64,000 nt of DNA from Gammaproteobacteria bacterium (GTDB lineage Bacteria > Pseudomonadota > Gammaproteobacteria > Pseudomonadales > Halieaceae), in the NCBI GenBank assembly GCA_030427485.1, contig JAUICG010000011.1, positions 62,001 to 126,000 of the forward strand. Reading direction: 5' to 3'. A program made the position numbers and the translations under genes. The first letter of the stretch is position 1. Each line of letters begins with the position of its first letter. Positions 40,622-48,289 of the stretch are shown in pieces. The notes under the pieces were generated by a model. The model was given only the letters and a program-made list of their open reading frames with translations, did no database searches and had not been told where the DNA came from.

Positions 40622-40644
40622 GTATCTCCAGGAGTATCTCCAGG
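40621..40644. repeat. Two tandem 12-base repeats
   Basis: AGTATCTCCAGG occurs twice in perfect tandem directly upstream of the -35 of the tRNA-Glu-like promoter. It may be a slippage repeat or a binding site. Confidence 0.8.
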
Positions 40645-40720
40645 AGTCGTTGCCGGCTCACCCTGAAACGTGCTGTTGGTCGAGAGCGGTTTCACAATGA
40701 GCATCTATCCGGAAGTCGCG

Positions 40721-41986
40721 CTAGTACTTGAAGCCTGTGTCGAGTTGAATGCGATCATAGTTCGCGTTGTCGCCCAGCTTGAAGCCGGCCTTGTTGTCGA
40801 AGAAATAGGTACTGCCCACGTACCAGCTGTCGTCGATCGCGTACTTGGCGGACACGGTGCTACCCTTGCCGTCTGTACCGCCACCGGCAAAGTCGGAGTT
40901 GGTGACAATACCCAGGGTCGCGTTGGCATCAAGCTTCTCGTACTCGTAACTCACCTGCCACTCGCCCTTCTTCTTCGCACTGCCAAGCTGGATACCGGCC
41001 ATATACCCCGTCTCAAGATCGTCGACATCCTGGTTTTCCACGTAATCCGCATAAATATTCAGCGGCAGGTCGAACACCTTCAGGCCAAGGTCTACCGATG
41101 CGGTAACCAGTTCGTAGTCGTACTCGTACAGTTCAACGCCATCCACCACGACAAACGAGTTGCCGTAGAATTCGCCATCGTAAATCGCCTCTTCACCGGC
41201 GGTCGGAATATCAATATACCCGGCAGAAAGGGTCAGTTTCGCACCCTCGAACGGTGCGAGTACGGTGCCGAGCTGCGCAGCCCAGACACCGTAATTATCC
41301 GAATTGCTCTGGTTGCTGTCACTCTCGATAAAATTGAACGAGGTATGGGCAAAGAACATCTCGTTGGCCCAGTTCACGGAGATGCCCTCAGGGCGGAAGT
41401 CACCGTCAAACACCAACTGGCTCTTCTGCACGGTATAGTAGGGGTTGGCGTACTTTCCCGCGGTAATCGCAACGCCCGGCAGTCCGGTCCATGTGGCATA
41501 GGCCAGATCTAGATTGATGTCCTTGGAACTGCTGCCTCCTCCCAGCGTCTGGTTGCTGGAGACGGGATCGTCGCTGCCTGTAGCCAGCCCGACACCGACT
41601 TCGGTGGTGTCACTGACCCTGGCAACCAGCGCCGGGCGTGCCCGTATACGGTACCGTTCACGGTCATCCCTGCCCTCCTCGTCAATATCCTCGTAACGGA
41701 AACGGTAGTCGCCTTTCCAGGATACGCGATCCGCCCAGGAGGAATCAGAACTCTGCTGTTTGAGGGTATTCACTTCCGCGTTGGTGGCGGCCAGATCTTC
41801 AACCTTGATGGTGTTCTTGCTGGCCTCACGAAGCTGCTGGTTTTCTATCTCCAGTGCTCTAACGCGCTCCCGCATCGCGGAAAACTCCGCCTTGAACTGT
41901 TCCCACTCCGCCGCCGGCACCTGGGCATTCGCCCCGGAGGCACCCAGCACCGCACCCATCACCGCCAGACCTACCAGTTGCTTCAT
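40721..41986 (-). CDS. Putative outer-membrane porin (Porin_5-like)
   Basis: The 421-residue protein has a signal peptide (1-21, ending SGANA), a coiled-coil segment with IENQQLREA near residues 25-75, and a long beta-barrel pattern with alternating aromatic strands ending in TGFKY, as in the putative-porin family with an N-terminal coiled coil. Two groups of Pho-box repeats upstream and the neighbouring pst-pho genes suggest it is a phosphate-starvation porin. The substrate is not provable from sequence. Confidence 0.82.
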   Translation of the reverse strand: MKQLVGLAVMGAVLGASGANAQVPAAEWEQFKAEFSAMRERVRALEIENQQLREASKNTIKVEDLAATNAEVNTLKQQSSDSSWADRVSWKGDYRFRYEDIDEEGRDDRERYRIRARPALVARVSDTTEVGVGLATGSDDPVSSNQTLGGGSSSKDINLDLAYATWTGLPGVAITAGKYANPYYTVQKSQLVFDGDFRPEGISVNWANEMFFAHTSFNFIESDSNQSNSDNYGVWAAQLGTVLAPFEGAKLTLSAGYIDIPTAGEEAIYDGEFYGNSFVVVDGVELYEYDYELVTASVDLGLKVFDLPLNIYADYVENQDVDDLETGYMAGIQLGSAKKKGEWQVSYEYEKLDANATLGIVTNSDFAGGGTDGKGSTVSAKYAIDDSWYVGSTYFFDNKAGFKLGDNANYDRIQLDTGFKY

Positions 41987-42057
41987 ATCAGACTCCCCAC
42001 GGATTGTTTGTGCTGCACGCCACTAACGCATGCGCAACGCGAGGTTAAAGCACTAAT

Positions 42058-42075
42058 GTGACAGTTTTGTTACGC
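42058..42075 (-). promoter_or_regulatory. Second Pho-box-like site before the porin
   Basis: On the minus strand the heptamers GCGTAAC and CTGTCAC are separated by AAAA. The right half is near-consensus; the left half is weak. It lies between the strong triple site and the porin gene. Confidence 0.45.
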
Positions 42076-42097
42076 CGAGGGAGTTTCGACCATCTTT

Positions 42098-42126
42098 ATG
42101 ACAGTCAATTTACATATATATGACAA
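42098..42126 (-). promoter_or_regulatory. Triple Pho box before the porin
   Basis: On the minus strand three heptamers occur at exact 11-base steps: TTGTCAT, ATGTAAA and CTGTCAT, with A/T-rich four-base spacers. The outer two match the PhoB half-site CTGTCAT at six and seven of seven bases. The array faces the porin, about 110 bases from its ATG. Confidence 0.75.
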
Positions 42127-42204
42127 AATATGCACGGAGCGTCGATTCGGGGGAACGGAACGTAACGGCCCGGAACACTACTGCGGACCGGATATGCAAT
42201 GGGC

Positions 42205-42330
42205 TCAGGCGAAGAGTCCGACCAGGAGCCAGCCCGCGCCGATAATCACCAGTACTTCCAGCGCAACCAACGGCAGCGTCACATACGGCGAACGTCCACG
42301 CAATTCTTTCTGGGCGGCTTGTAGATTCAT
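42205..42330 (-). CDS. 41-residue single-span membrane peptide
   Basis: This short frame encodes a basic, polar N-terminus (MNLQAAQKELRGRSPYV) and then one hydrophobic helix (about residues 18-41, ending GWLLVGLFA). A good GAGAGG ribosome site lies eight bases before the ATG. I do not recognise a family. It is divergent from the ribbon-helix-helix gene, and two identical-pattern palindromes lie between the starts. Size and layout would suit a small regulatory membrane peptide or a toxin-like peptide; neither is shown. Confidence 0.6.
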   Translation of the reverse strand: MNLQAAQKELRGRSPYVTLPLVALEVLVIIGAGWLLVGLFA

Positions 42331-42346
42331 GAGAACCTCTCTAACA

Positions 42347-42356
42347 TGTATATACA
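42347..42356. promoter_or_regulatory. Palindrome 1 of the RHH module
   Basis: TGTATATACA is a perfect ten-base palindrome 17 bases upstream of the membrane-peptide start. It fits the same TGTRTAYACA pattern as palindrome 2, 40 bases away. Confidence 0.6.
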
Positions 42357-42385
42357 CAAAATACACAATTCACAGCTGAATAACA

Positions 42386-42397
42386 ATGTGTACACAT
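42386..42397. promoter_or_regulatory. Palindrome 2 of the RHH module
   Basis: ATGTGTACACAT is a perfect twelve-base palindrome containing TGTGTACACA (42387-42396), 42 bases before the RHH start. It begins exactly 40 bases after palindrome 1, close to four helical turns, as expected for cooperative operators. Confidence 0.6.
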
Positions 42398-42438
42398 GTG
42401 ATAAACTCACACTTTTCCAGCGAGCCCAGTCATTTCAC

Positions 42439-42603
42439 ATGTCCAAAACCAAACTACTGAACATCCGAATCGAACCGGAATTGAAAAAGAAGGCGAAAAA
42501 GCTGGCGGAAGCGGACGGCCGCTCCCTGTCAAACTGGGTGACTAAACTGATTGCGAGCAAGGTGGAAAGCGCGGAAGACAATACCGCGGAAAAAAAGAAT
42601 TGA
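42439..42603 (+). CDS. Ribbon-helix-helix DNA-binding protein
   Basis: The 54-residue protein has a basic beta strand (KLLNIRIE, residues 5-12), helix 1 (PELKKKAKKLAEADG) and helix 2 (RSLSNWVTKLIASKVES), the Arc/CopG-type fold that binds DNA as a dimer. The charged tail is probably disordered. ATG 42439 was chosen over an earlier in-frame ATG that lies inside the operator region. It is divergent from the 41-residue peptide and convergent with pstB, and probably represses both sides of the module. Confidence 0.75.
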   Translation: MSKTKLLNIRIEPELKKKAKKLAEADGRSLSNWVTKLIASKVESAEDNTAEKKN

Positions 42604-42633
42604 TGGGCACCCGGTCCGAAGCGCGAACGACCG

Positions 42634-43530
42634 TTAGCCAAACCGGCCGGTAATGTAATTCTCCGTCAGCTGGTGCCTGGGCATCGTGAAGATTTCCTTG
42701 GTGTCTCCCACCTCGATCAGCTTGCCGAGGTGAAAATACGCGGTACGCTGTGAGACCCTGGCGGCCTGCTGCATGGAATGGGTCACGATGGCGATGGTGT
42801 AGTTTTCCTTCAGTTCGTCTATCAGTTCCTCTATGCGCGCTGTGGCGATCGGATCGAGTGCCGAGCAGGGTTCGTCCATCAGGATTACCTCGGGACTCAC
42901 AGCAATTGCCCGCGCAATGCATAAGCGCTGCTGCTGCCCGCCGGACAAACCGGTACCGGGCTTGTCCAGTTGATCCTTCACTTCCTCGAACAGGCCGGCA
43001 CGACGCAGGCTGCTCTCCACAATCTCGTCCATTTCAGCCGTGGAATGAGCCAGGCCGTGTATACGCGGGCCGTAAGCGACATTTTCGTAGATAGACTTCG
43101 GGAACGGATTGGGCTTCTGGAAAACCATCCCGACGCGCGCGCGCAGCATTACGGTATCCTGGTCGCTCTCGTAGATATCCTCACCGTCCAGGGTGATTTC
43201 GCCGCGCACCTCACATATCGGGATGATGTCGTTCATACGATTCAGCGTGCGCAGGAAAGTGGACTTGCCGCAACCGGAGGGGCCAATCATCGCGAGCACT
43301 TCGTTGCGGCCGATGTCCAGCGAAACATCCAGAATCGCCTGCTTTTCACCGTAGAACACGTTCACGTTGCGCGCCGACATCTTGGAGTTTTTGACAAACG
43401 GCTTGCCAATCGTTTCGTACGCCTTCATGTCGGCATGGCTTTGCATATCGAACGCCGAAGACTTATCCATTTGCGCTTTTCCTTCAAGCGATGCGGTATT
43501 TTTTTCAGTCACAGTGGCTATCACACTCAT
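42634..43530 (-). CDS. pstB: Phosphate ABC transporter ATPase
   Basis: PstB powers high-affinity phosphate uptake. The 298-residue protein has Walker [11 protein letters not shown]-loop region [21 protein letters not shown], signature [14 protein letters not shown] and Walker [14 protein letters not shown]. It has a longer N-terminal tail (about 45 residues) than E. coli PstB; a later start at MKAYETIG or MSARNVN is possible. It is the last gene of the pho-pst cluster. Confidence 0.95.
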   Translation of the reverse strand: MSVIATVTEKNTASLEGKAQMDKSSAFDMQSHADMKAYETIGKPFVKNSKMSARNVNVFYGEKQAILDVSLDIGRNEVLAMIGPSGCGKSTFLRTLNRMNDIIPICEVRGEITLDGEDIYESDQDTVMLRARVGMVFQKPNPFPKSIYENVAYGPRIHGLAHSTAEMDEIVESSLRRAGLFEEVKDQLDKPGTGLSGGQQQRLCIARAIAVSPEVILMDEPCSALDPIATARIEELIDELKENYTIAIVTHSMQQAARVSQRTAYFHLGKLIEVGDTKEIFTMPRHQLTENYITGRFG

Positions 43531-43565
43531 TCTGCAGGGCCCTCAGCCGGCCAATGTCTCTCACC

Positions 43566-44855
43566 TTACTTCAACTCGAACCGCTTGCGAAGGTACACCG
43601 CCAGGCCATTCATCAGAATAAGAAACGCCATAAGCACCATGATCGCGGCGGATGTTTTCTCTGTGAATCCGCGTTCCGGGCTATCGGCCCAGAGATAGAT
43701 CTGCACCGGCAGCACCGTGGAGGGGTCAGTCACCCCGGCCGGCACGTCCATAATAAAGGCCACCATGCCGATCATCAGCAAAGGCGCCGTCTCGCCAAGC
43801 GCTTGCGCCATGCCGATAATCGACCCGGTCAACACACCCGGCATCGCGACCGGCAGCACGTGGTGAAACACCGTCTGCAGCTTGGAAGCCCCCACACCCA
43901 GCGCCGCCTCATGGATAGAGGGCGATACAGCCTGAATCGCGGCCCGTGAAGTGATGATTATCGTCGGCAGCGTCATCAGCGACAGCACGATGCCCCCCAC
44001 CAGCGGAGCGGACCTGGGAAGCTCAAAGAAATTGATAAAGACAGCGAGCCCGAGTAATCCGAATACGATAGAGGGCACTGCCGCCAGGTTGTTGATATTG
44101 ATTTCAATCAGGTCGGTCAGGCGATTGCGGGGCGCGAACTCTTCGAGGTAGATGGCTGCCATCACGCCGATCGGAAACGCGAGGCAGAATGTCACCAGCA
44201 AGGTGTAGAAGGAGCCATACAGTGCCGCCTTGATCCCCGCCAGTTCTGGTTCACGGGAATCGCCTGAAAGGAAGAACGTCGTATTGAAACGCGACTCCGT
44301 CCTGCCCGCCTGTGCAAGCGTATCCAGCCAGGCTATCTGCATGTCTTTTACCCGTCGGTCCGACTCGGGAGTGGCGGGATCGACCTGCCCCTTGAGATAG
44401 CTCCCCGCCTCGGAGTGCGCGAGCAACCACACTTCAGCCCTGGTACCGATCAGCGCGGGATTCTCGAGCACCATATCGCGAAGGGTATACTCCGCGCGGA
44501 TGCTGATCAGCCTGTACAGCGCCTTTTTCTCGGACCGACCCTTCGCATCCGGAAACATTTCCCGCAAGCTACTTTTGACCACAGCGGAATAATCCGCAGC
44601 AGCAAGCTCCCCGGTACTGGGAGTCTGGCCGACACCCATCTCCTGGGCGTTAAAATCGATGTCGAGCTTGATGAAGTGCTGGGTGAAAGCCGGCGTACCC
44701 TTGACCACGATATCCGCGAGCAGTATGAACAGGAACACAAAACCTGTCAGGACCGCAATGCGGCCATACCACTGAAAGCGCCGCTCGCGCGCATAGCGCT
44801 TTTTCAGCGAAGCCTGGATGGCAATGGTCGTACTCGAACGACTGGATTCATTCAT
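43566..44855 (-). CDS. pstA: Phosphate ABC transporter permease PstA (long form)
   Basis: The 429-residue permease is much longer than E. coli PstA (about 300). After the first membrane helix (about residues 33-55) there is a roughly 140-residue periplasmic insert of the DUF3333 type. The transporter core starts near GSFYTLLVTFCLAFPIGVMAA and contains the ABC-contact loop EAALGVGASKLQTVFHHVLP. The ATG at 44855 overlaps the pstC stop. Confidence 0.93.
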   Translation of the reverse strand: MNESSRSSTTIAIQASLKKRYARERRFQWYGRIAVLTGFVFLFILLADIVVKGTPAFTQHFIKLDIDFNAQEMGVGQTPSTGELAAADYSAVVKSSLREMFPDAKGRSEKKALYRLISIRAEYTLRDMVLENPALIGTRAEVWLLAHSEAGSYLKGQVDPATPESDRRVKDMQIAWLDTLAQAGRTESRFNTTFFLSGDSREPELAGIKAALYGSFYTLLVTFCLAFPIGVMAAIYLEEFAPRNRLTDLIEININNLAAVPSIVFGLLGLAVFINFFELPRSAPLVGGIVLSLMTLPTIIITSRAAIQAVSPSIHEAALGVGASKLQTVFHHVLPVAMPGVLTGSIIGMAQALGETAPLLMIGMVAFIMDVPAGVTDPSTVLPVQIYLWADSPERGFTEKTSAAIMVLMAFLILMNGLAVYLRKRFELK

Positions 44856-46239
44856 ACTGTTCACGGTACTTTCTCACCACATGGAGTGCGATGAAGTTGA
44901 GTAGCAAGGTGACGAAAAACAGGACCAGTCCCAGTGCGAAGGCGGCCAGCGTTTTCGGATTGTCGAACTCCTGATCACCGACCAACAGGGTAACAATTTG
45001 TACTGTGATAGTCGTTACCGCCTCCAGCGGATTGATCGTGAGTTTTGCGGACAGGCCCGCAGCCATCACCACGATCATGGTCTCGCCAATGGCGCGCGAG
45101 GCAGCCAGCAATACACCACCCACGATACCCGGCAGAGCCGCGGGCAATACCACCTTGCGAATGGTCTCGTTCATTGTCGCACCCATGCCCAGCGAGGCCT
45201 CGCGCAAACTGACCGGGACCGCGTTGATGATATCGTCCGAAAGGGACATGACGAACGGAATGATCATGATACCCATCACCAGGCCCGCCGCCAGGGCGCT
45301 TTCAGAGGCCACATTGAGGCCAAGCGATTCGCCCAGATCCCGAATGAACGGCGCCACCGTGAGCGCAGCGAAAAAGCCGTAGACAACGGTCGGCACGCCG
45401 GCCAGGATTTCCAACACTGGCTTGGTGATTGCGCGAAAATTTCGCGACGCATACTCTGACAGGTAGATCGCGGACATCAGTCCGATGGGCACCGCTATCA
45501 GCAGGGCTACCAGCGAAATGAGAAGCGTACCGAGCAGAAGCGGGACAAACCCGAACGAGCCAGACGCCGCCACCTGATTGGCCCGGATCGCCATTTGCGG
45601 GCTCCACTGCAGGCCAAACAGAAAATCCTGCAGCGGAATAATCTGGAAAAACCGGATCGCCTCAAACATCACCGACAGCACGATCCCGAGAGTCGTCAGC
45701 ACCGCGATGAAGGAACAGCCAAACAGCAACCACTCGAAGATCTTCTCGACGTGGTTTCGCGCGCGGAATAACGGTGTTACCCGCCGTAAAGCCAGCAAGG
45801 TTCCAATAACAGCCACCAACACGACTATAACGGCCTTCAACTGGCTGAATGAGGCAGCCACCCGACTGTAGTATTCGGCCGCTTCGATCTGGGACCGGTC
45901 CAACTGTGCGGAGTCGATAGCCCCGCTGGCGAAGCCCCTTATCTGGTTGTAGTACAGCCCCAGTTCGTCAGCGGGCATTTCCTGAACATTTTGCGGCAAT
46001 TGCGCAATAACCAGACGGTGCAGGATACTGGATTCGAAAGCCATCCATAACAACAGGACCAGGATGGCCGGAAGCGCCGCCCACACTGCCGCCATGTAGC
46101 CATAATGATTGGGCAGCGAGTGCAGCGAGGCCAACCCGCCCTCCTGTCGCATCGCCAGAATCCGCGATCGCCTGCGCCCCGTATAAAAGCTGACCGCGCA
46201 AAGGGCCAGCAATACGAGGAAAACGGTTGTTGTCTGCAT
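44848..46239 (-). CDS. pstC: Phosphate ABC transporter permease PstC (long form)
   Basis: The 463-residue permease has extra N-terminal helices and a periplasmic segment (about 85-125) before the usual core, which starts near LLLGTLLISLVALLIAVPIGLMSAI. The ABC-contact loop EASLGMGATMNETIRKVVLP is present. It pairs with PstA and overlaps its start by eight bases. Confidence 0.93.
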   Translation of the reverse strand: MQTTTVFLVLLALCAVSFYTGRRRSRILAMRQEGGLASLHSLPNHYGYMAAVWAALPAILVLLLWMAFESSILHRLVIAQLPQNVQEMPADELGLYYNQIRGFASGAIDSAQLDRSQIEAAEYYSRVAASFSQLKAVIVVLVAVIGTLLALRRVTPLFRARNHVEKIFEWLLFGCSFIAVLTTLGIVLSVMFEAIRFFQIIPLQDFLFGLQWSPQMAIRANQVAASGSFGFVPLLLGTLLISLVALLIAVPIGLMSAIYLSEYASRNFRAITKPVLEILAGVPTVVYGFFAALTVAPFIRDLGESLGLNVASESALAAGLVMGIMIIPFVMSLSDDIINAVPVSLREASLGMGATMNETIRKVVLPAALPGIVGGVLLAASRAIGETMIVVMAAGLSAKLTINPLEAVTTITVQIVTLLVGDQEFDNPKTLAAFALGLVLFFVTLLLNFIALHVVRKYREQYE

Positions 46240-46265
46240 GGCTGGTTAGCGCCCTTTACAGGCTG

Positions 46266-47408
46266 TCACATCTCCAGCGGGGTCAGGTTTTTGACATCCG
46301 CCTGTACCTGCTGCAAGGCCTCCTCATCGAGCGGAATCAGTCCTCTCTCTGTCAGGTAGCCGTCCTCCCCCATGGCCTTGTTTGAAGTAAATTCGATGGC
46401 ATACTCCTGGATGCCGGGGATTTTGCCGACGTGCGCACCTTTCATATAGAAATAAAGCGGGCGCGAAACGGGGTAGTCGCCGCTGGCGATGGTATCGAAA
46501 TCAGGTGCAACTCCGTCGACAACCGCTCCCTGGACCTTGTCACCGTTCTCCTCCAGAAAACTGTAGCCGAATACGCCGACGGCATCGGGGTTGGCTTCCA
46601 GTTTTTGCACTATCAGGTTGTCATTCTCACCGGCCTCGATATAGGCGCCGTCCTCGCGCATGGCATAGGCCACAGTGACGAAGACATCGCTGCCCTTGGG
46701 CGGCTTGCCGTTTTTCTGTTCCAGTGCGTCATAAAGACCTGCAGGCAGCCCAAGCCCGGCCATCGCCGCCTTGATCTCATCGGCCTGCTCTGCGCCCAGC
46801 CCCTCCAGGGCCTTTAGTCCCGGCAGCGCCTCCGCGCCCCCGGCCATCGCCAACTCGGCGAAGGCATCGCGCGTTCCGGATGTCGGCGGCGGCCCGAGCA
46901 CTTCGATTTTGGTCGCCGGAAGCGCGGGGTTGACGTCCTTCCACGTCATGTTCGGATTAGGTATCAGTTTTCCGTCTGGACCGGGAATATCCTTCGCCAG
47001 GGCCAGGTAAACATCCTTGAGGCCAAGTGTGAGGGCCGGTGCCTGCCTGGAGTTGGCAATCGCAATTCCGTCGTACCCGACCAGCACTTCAACCACTTCG
47101 GTTACACCGTTTTCCTGACAATCATCGAACTCGCTTTGCTTGATACGCCTGGAGGCGTTGGTGATATCGGGGGTACCGGCTCCCACGCCACTGCAGAACA
47201 GCTTCAAACCACCGCCGGTGCCCGTCGATTCAATCTTGGGCGACTTGAAGTCAGTGGACCGGCCAAAACGCTCGGCCACCACGGTGGCAAAGGGGTACAC
47301 GGTCGATGACCCGACGATACTCACAATATCGCGATTCGCGGCCTGCGCTGTACCGATAAGTCCGGAAACCGTGATCGCTGTGACCGCTCCTAACAAGATA
47401 TTCTTCAC
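46266..47408 (-). CDS. pstS: Phosphate-binding periplasmic protein
   Basis: The 380-residue PstS-like protein has a signal peptide (1-23, ending GTAQA), and phosphate-binding segments VGSSTVYPFATVVAERFG and ESTGTGGGLKLFCSGVG. It follows the larger, marine-type pattern. The start is a GTG with GGAG upstream, inside a perfect palindrome. A Pho box lies upstream. Confidence 0.92.
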   Translation of the reverse strand: MKNILLGAVTAITVSGLIGTAQAANRDIVSIVGSSTVYPFATVVAERFGRSTDFKSPKIESTGTGGGLKLFCSGVGAGTPDITNASRRIKQSEFDDCQENGVTEVVEVLVGYDGIAIANSRQAPALTLGLKDVYLALAKDIPGPDGKLIPNPNMTWKDVNPALPATKIEVLGPPPTSGTRDAFAELAMAGGAEALPGLKALEGLGAEQADEIKAAMAGLGLPAGLYDALEQKNGKPPKGSDVFVTVAYAMREDGAYIEAGENDNLIVQKLEANPDAVGVFGYSFLEENGDKVQGAVVDGVAPDFDTIASGDYPVSRPLYFYMKGAHVGKIPGIQEYAIEFTSNKAMGEDGYLTERGLIPLDEEALQQVQADVKNLTPLEM

Positions 47409-47410
47409 TG

Positions 47411-47420
47411 GGAGTACTCC
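47411..47420. other. Palindrome over the pstS ribosome site
   Basis: GGAGTACTCC is a perfect ten-base palindrome two bases before the GTG, containing the ribosome site. It could hide the site in a small hairpin or be a binding site. Confidence 0.5.
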
Positions 47421-47485
47421 ATATCATTGATTGGGTGAAATTCCAGGCCTTAGCCGCCAGTTGCAGTGCAGTCTAGGGTCAGATT

Positions 47486-47503
47486 GTTACAGATTTGTTA
47501 CAG
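47486..47503 (-). promoter_or_regulatory. Pho box before pstS
   Basis: On the minus strand two identical heptamers CTGTAAC are separated by AAAT, matching the PhoB consensus CTGTCAT-AWAW-CTGTCAY apart from C-to-A in each. It lies 78 bases before pstS. Confidence 0.85.
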
Positions 47504-47539
47504 CCGACCAGATTGCCACCAAAACAGCCAGGGCAAGGA

Positions 47540-48265
47540 TTAACGGGGCAACTCACCGCTCGCGCCGGTCAACTCATCGAGCCCGCCGTGACGTACATCC
47601 AGTCCCCGCACGAGATAAATCACATGCTCTGCGATATTGCAGGCGTGGTCACCGATACGCTCCAGGCTCCGCAGGGCCCACATCTCGTTGAGGATAACGC
47701 CTATATTCCGCGGATCTTCCACCATGAAAGTGATCAGGCTGCGCATTGCACTGCCATATTCCTTGTCTACCTTGTCGTCTCCCTTGACCACCTCGACAGC
47801 CTGGTCGACATCCAGCCGGGCAAATGCATCCAGCGATTGGCGCAACATCGCGCCCACCATGGCGCCGATATGCTTGATTTCGATGAAATTACTGGGTGAC
47901 CTGCCATCCTCTGACATCCGTACCGCCTGCTTCGCAACCTTCGCCGCCTCGTCGCCGATACGCTCCAGGTCGCGATTGACCTTTATAATGGCGATTACCA
48001 GCCTGAGGTCACTGGCGGTAGGCTGGCGCCGGGCGATAATTGTCGCGCACTCGTCATCAATGGCCATTTCCATCTGGTTGACCTCGCTGTCCCGACGCAC
48101 GATGAGTTCTGCCTCGCCGCTGTCCATTTTCATCACGGCATCCAGGGCGGTAATCAGTTGCTGCTCAACTTTGCCACCCATCGACAGCATATGGTTACGC
48201 AACGATTCCAGCTCCGTATTGAATTTGGCGGAGATATGTTGCTGGTAATCTTCTTTCTTCAACAT
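47540..48265 (-). CDS. phoU: Phosphate signalling protein PhoU
   Basis: PhoU links the Pst transporter to PhoR and represses the Pho regulon when phosphate is plentiful. The 241-residue all-helical protein has two repeats with ExxxD metal-site patterns and KVNRDLERIGDEAAKVA and RSLERIGDHACNIAEHVIY signatures. It is placed between phoR and pstS, unlike the E. coli order. Confidence 0.95.
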   Translation of the reverse strand: MLKKEDYQQHISAKFNTELESLRNHMLSMGGKVEQQLITALDAVMKMDSGEAELIVRRDSEVNQMEMAIDDECATIIARRQPTASDLRLVIAIIKVNRDLERIGDEAAKVAKQAVRMSEDGRSPSNFIEIKHIGAMVGAMLRQSLDAFARLDVDQAVEVVKGDDKVDKEYGSAMRSLITFMVEDPRNIGVILNEMWALRSLERIGDHACNIAEHVIYLVRGLDVRHGGLDELTGASGELPR

Positions 48266-48289
48266 GACGTTGACCTCTTCTCGCCTGCG

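Noticed and set aside
42098..42379. 93-codon plus-strand frame in the Pho-box region
   Set aside because: It overlaps regulatory repeats and the opposite 41-residue gene and shows no protein-like pattern.
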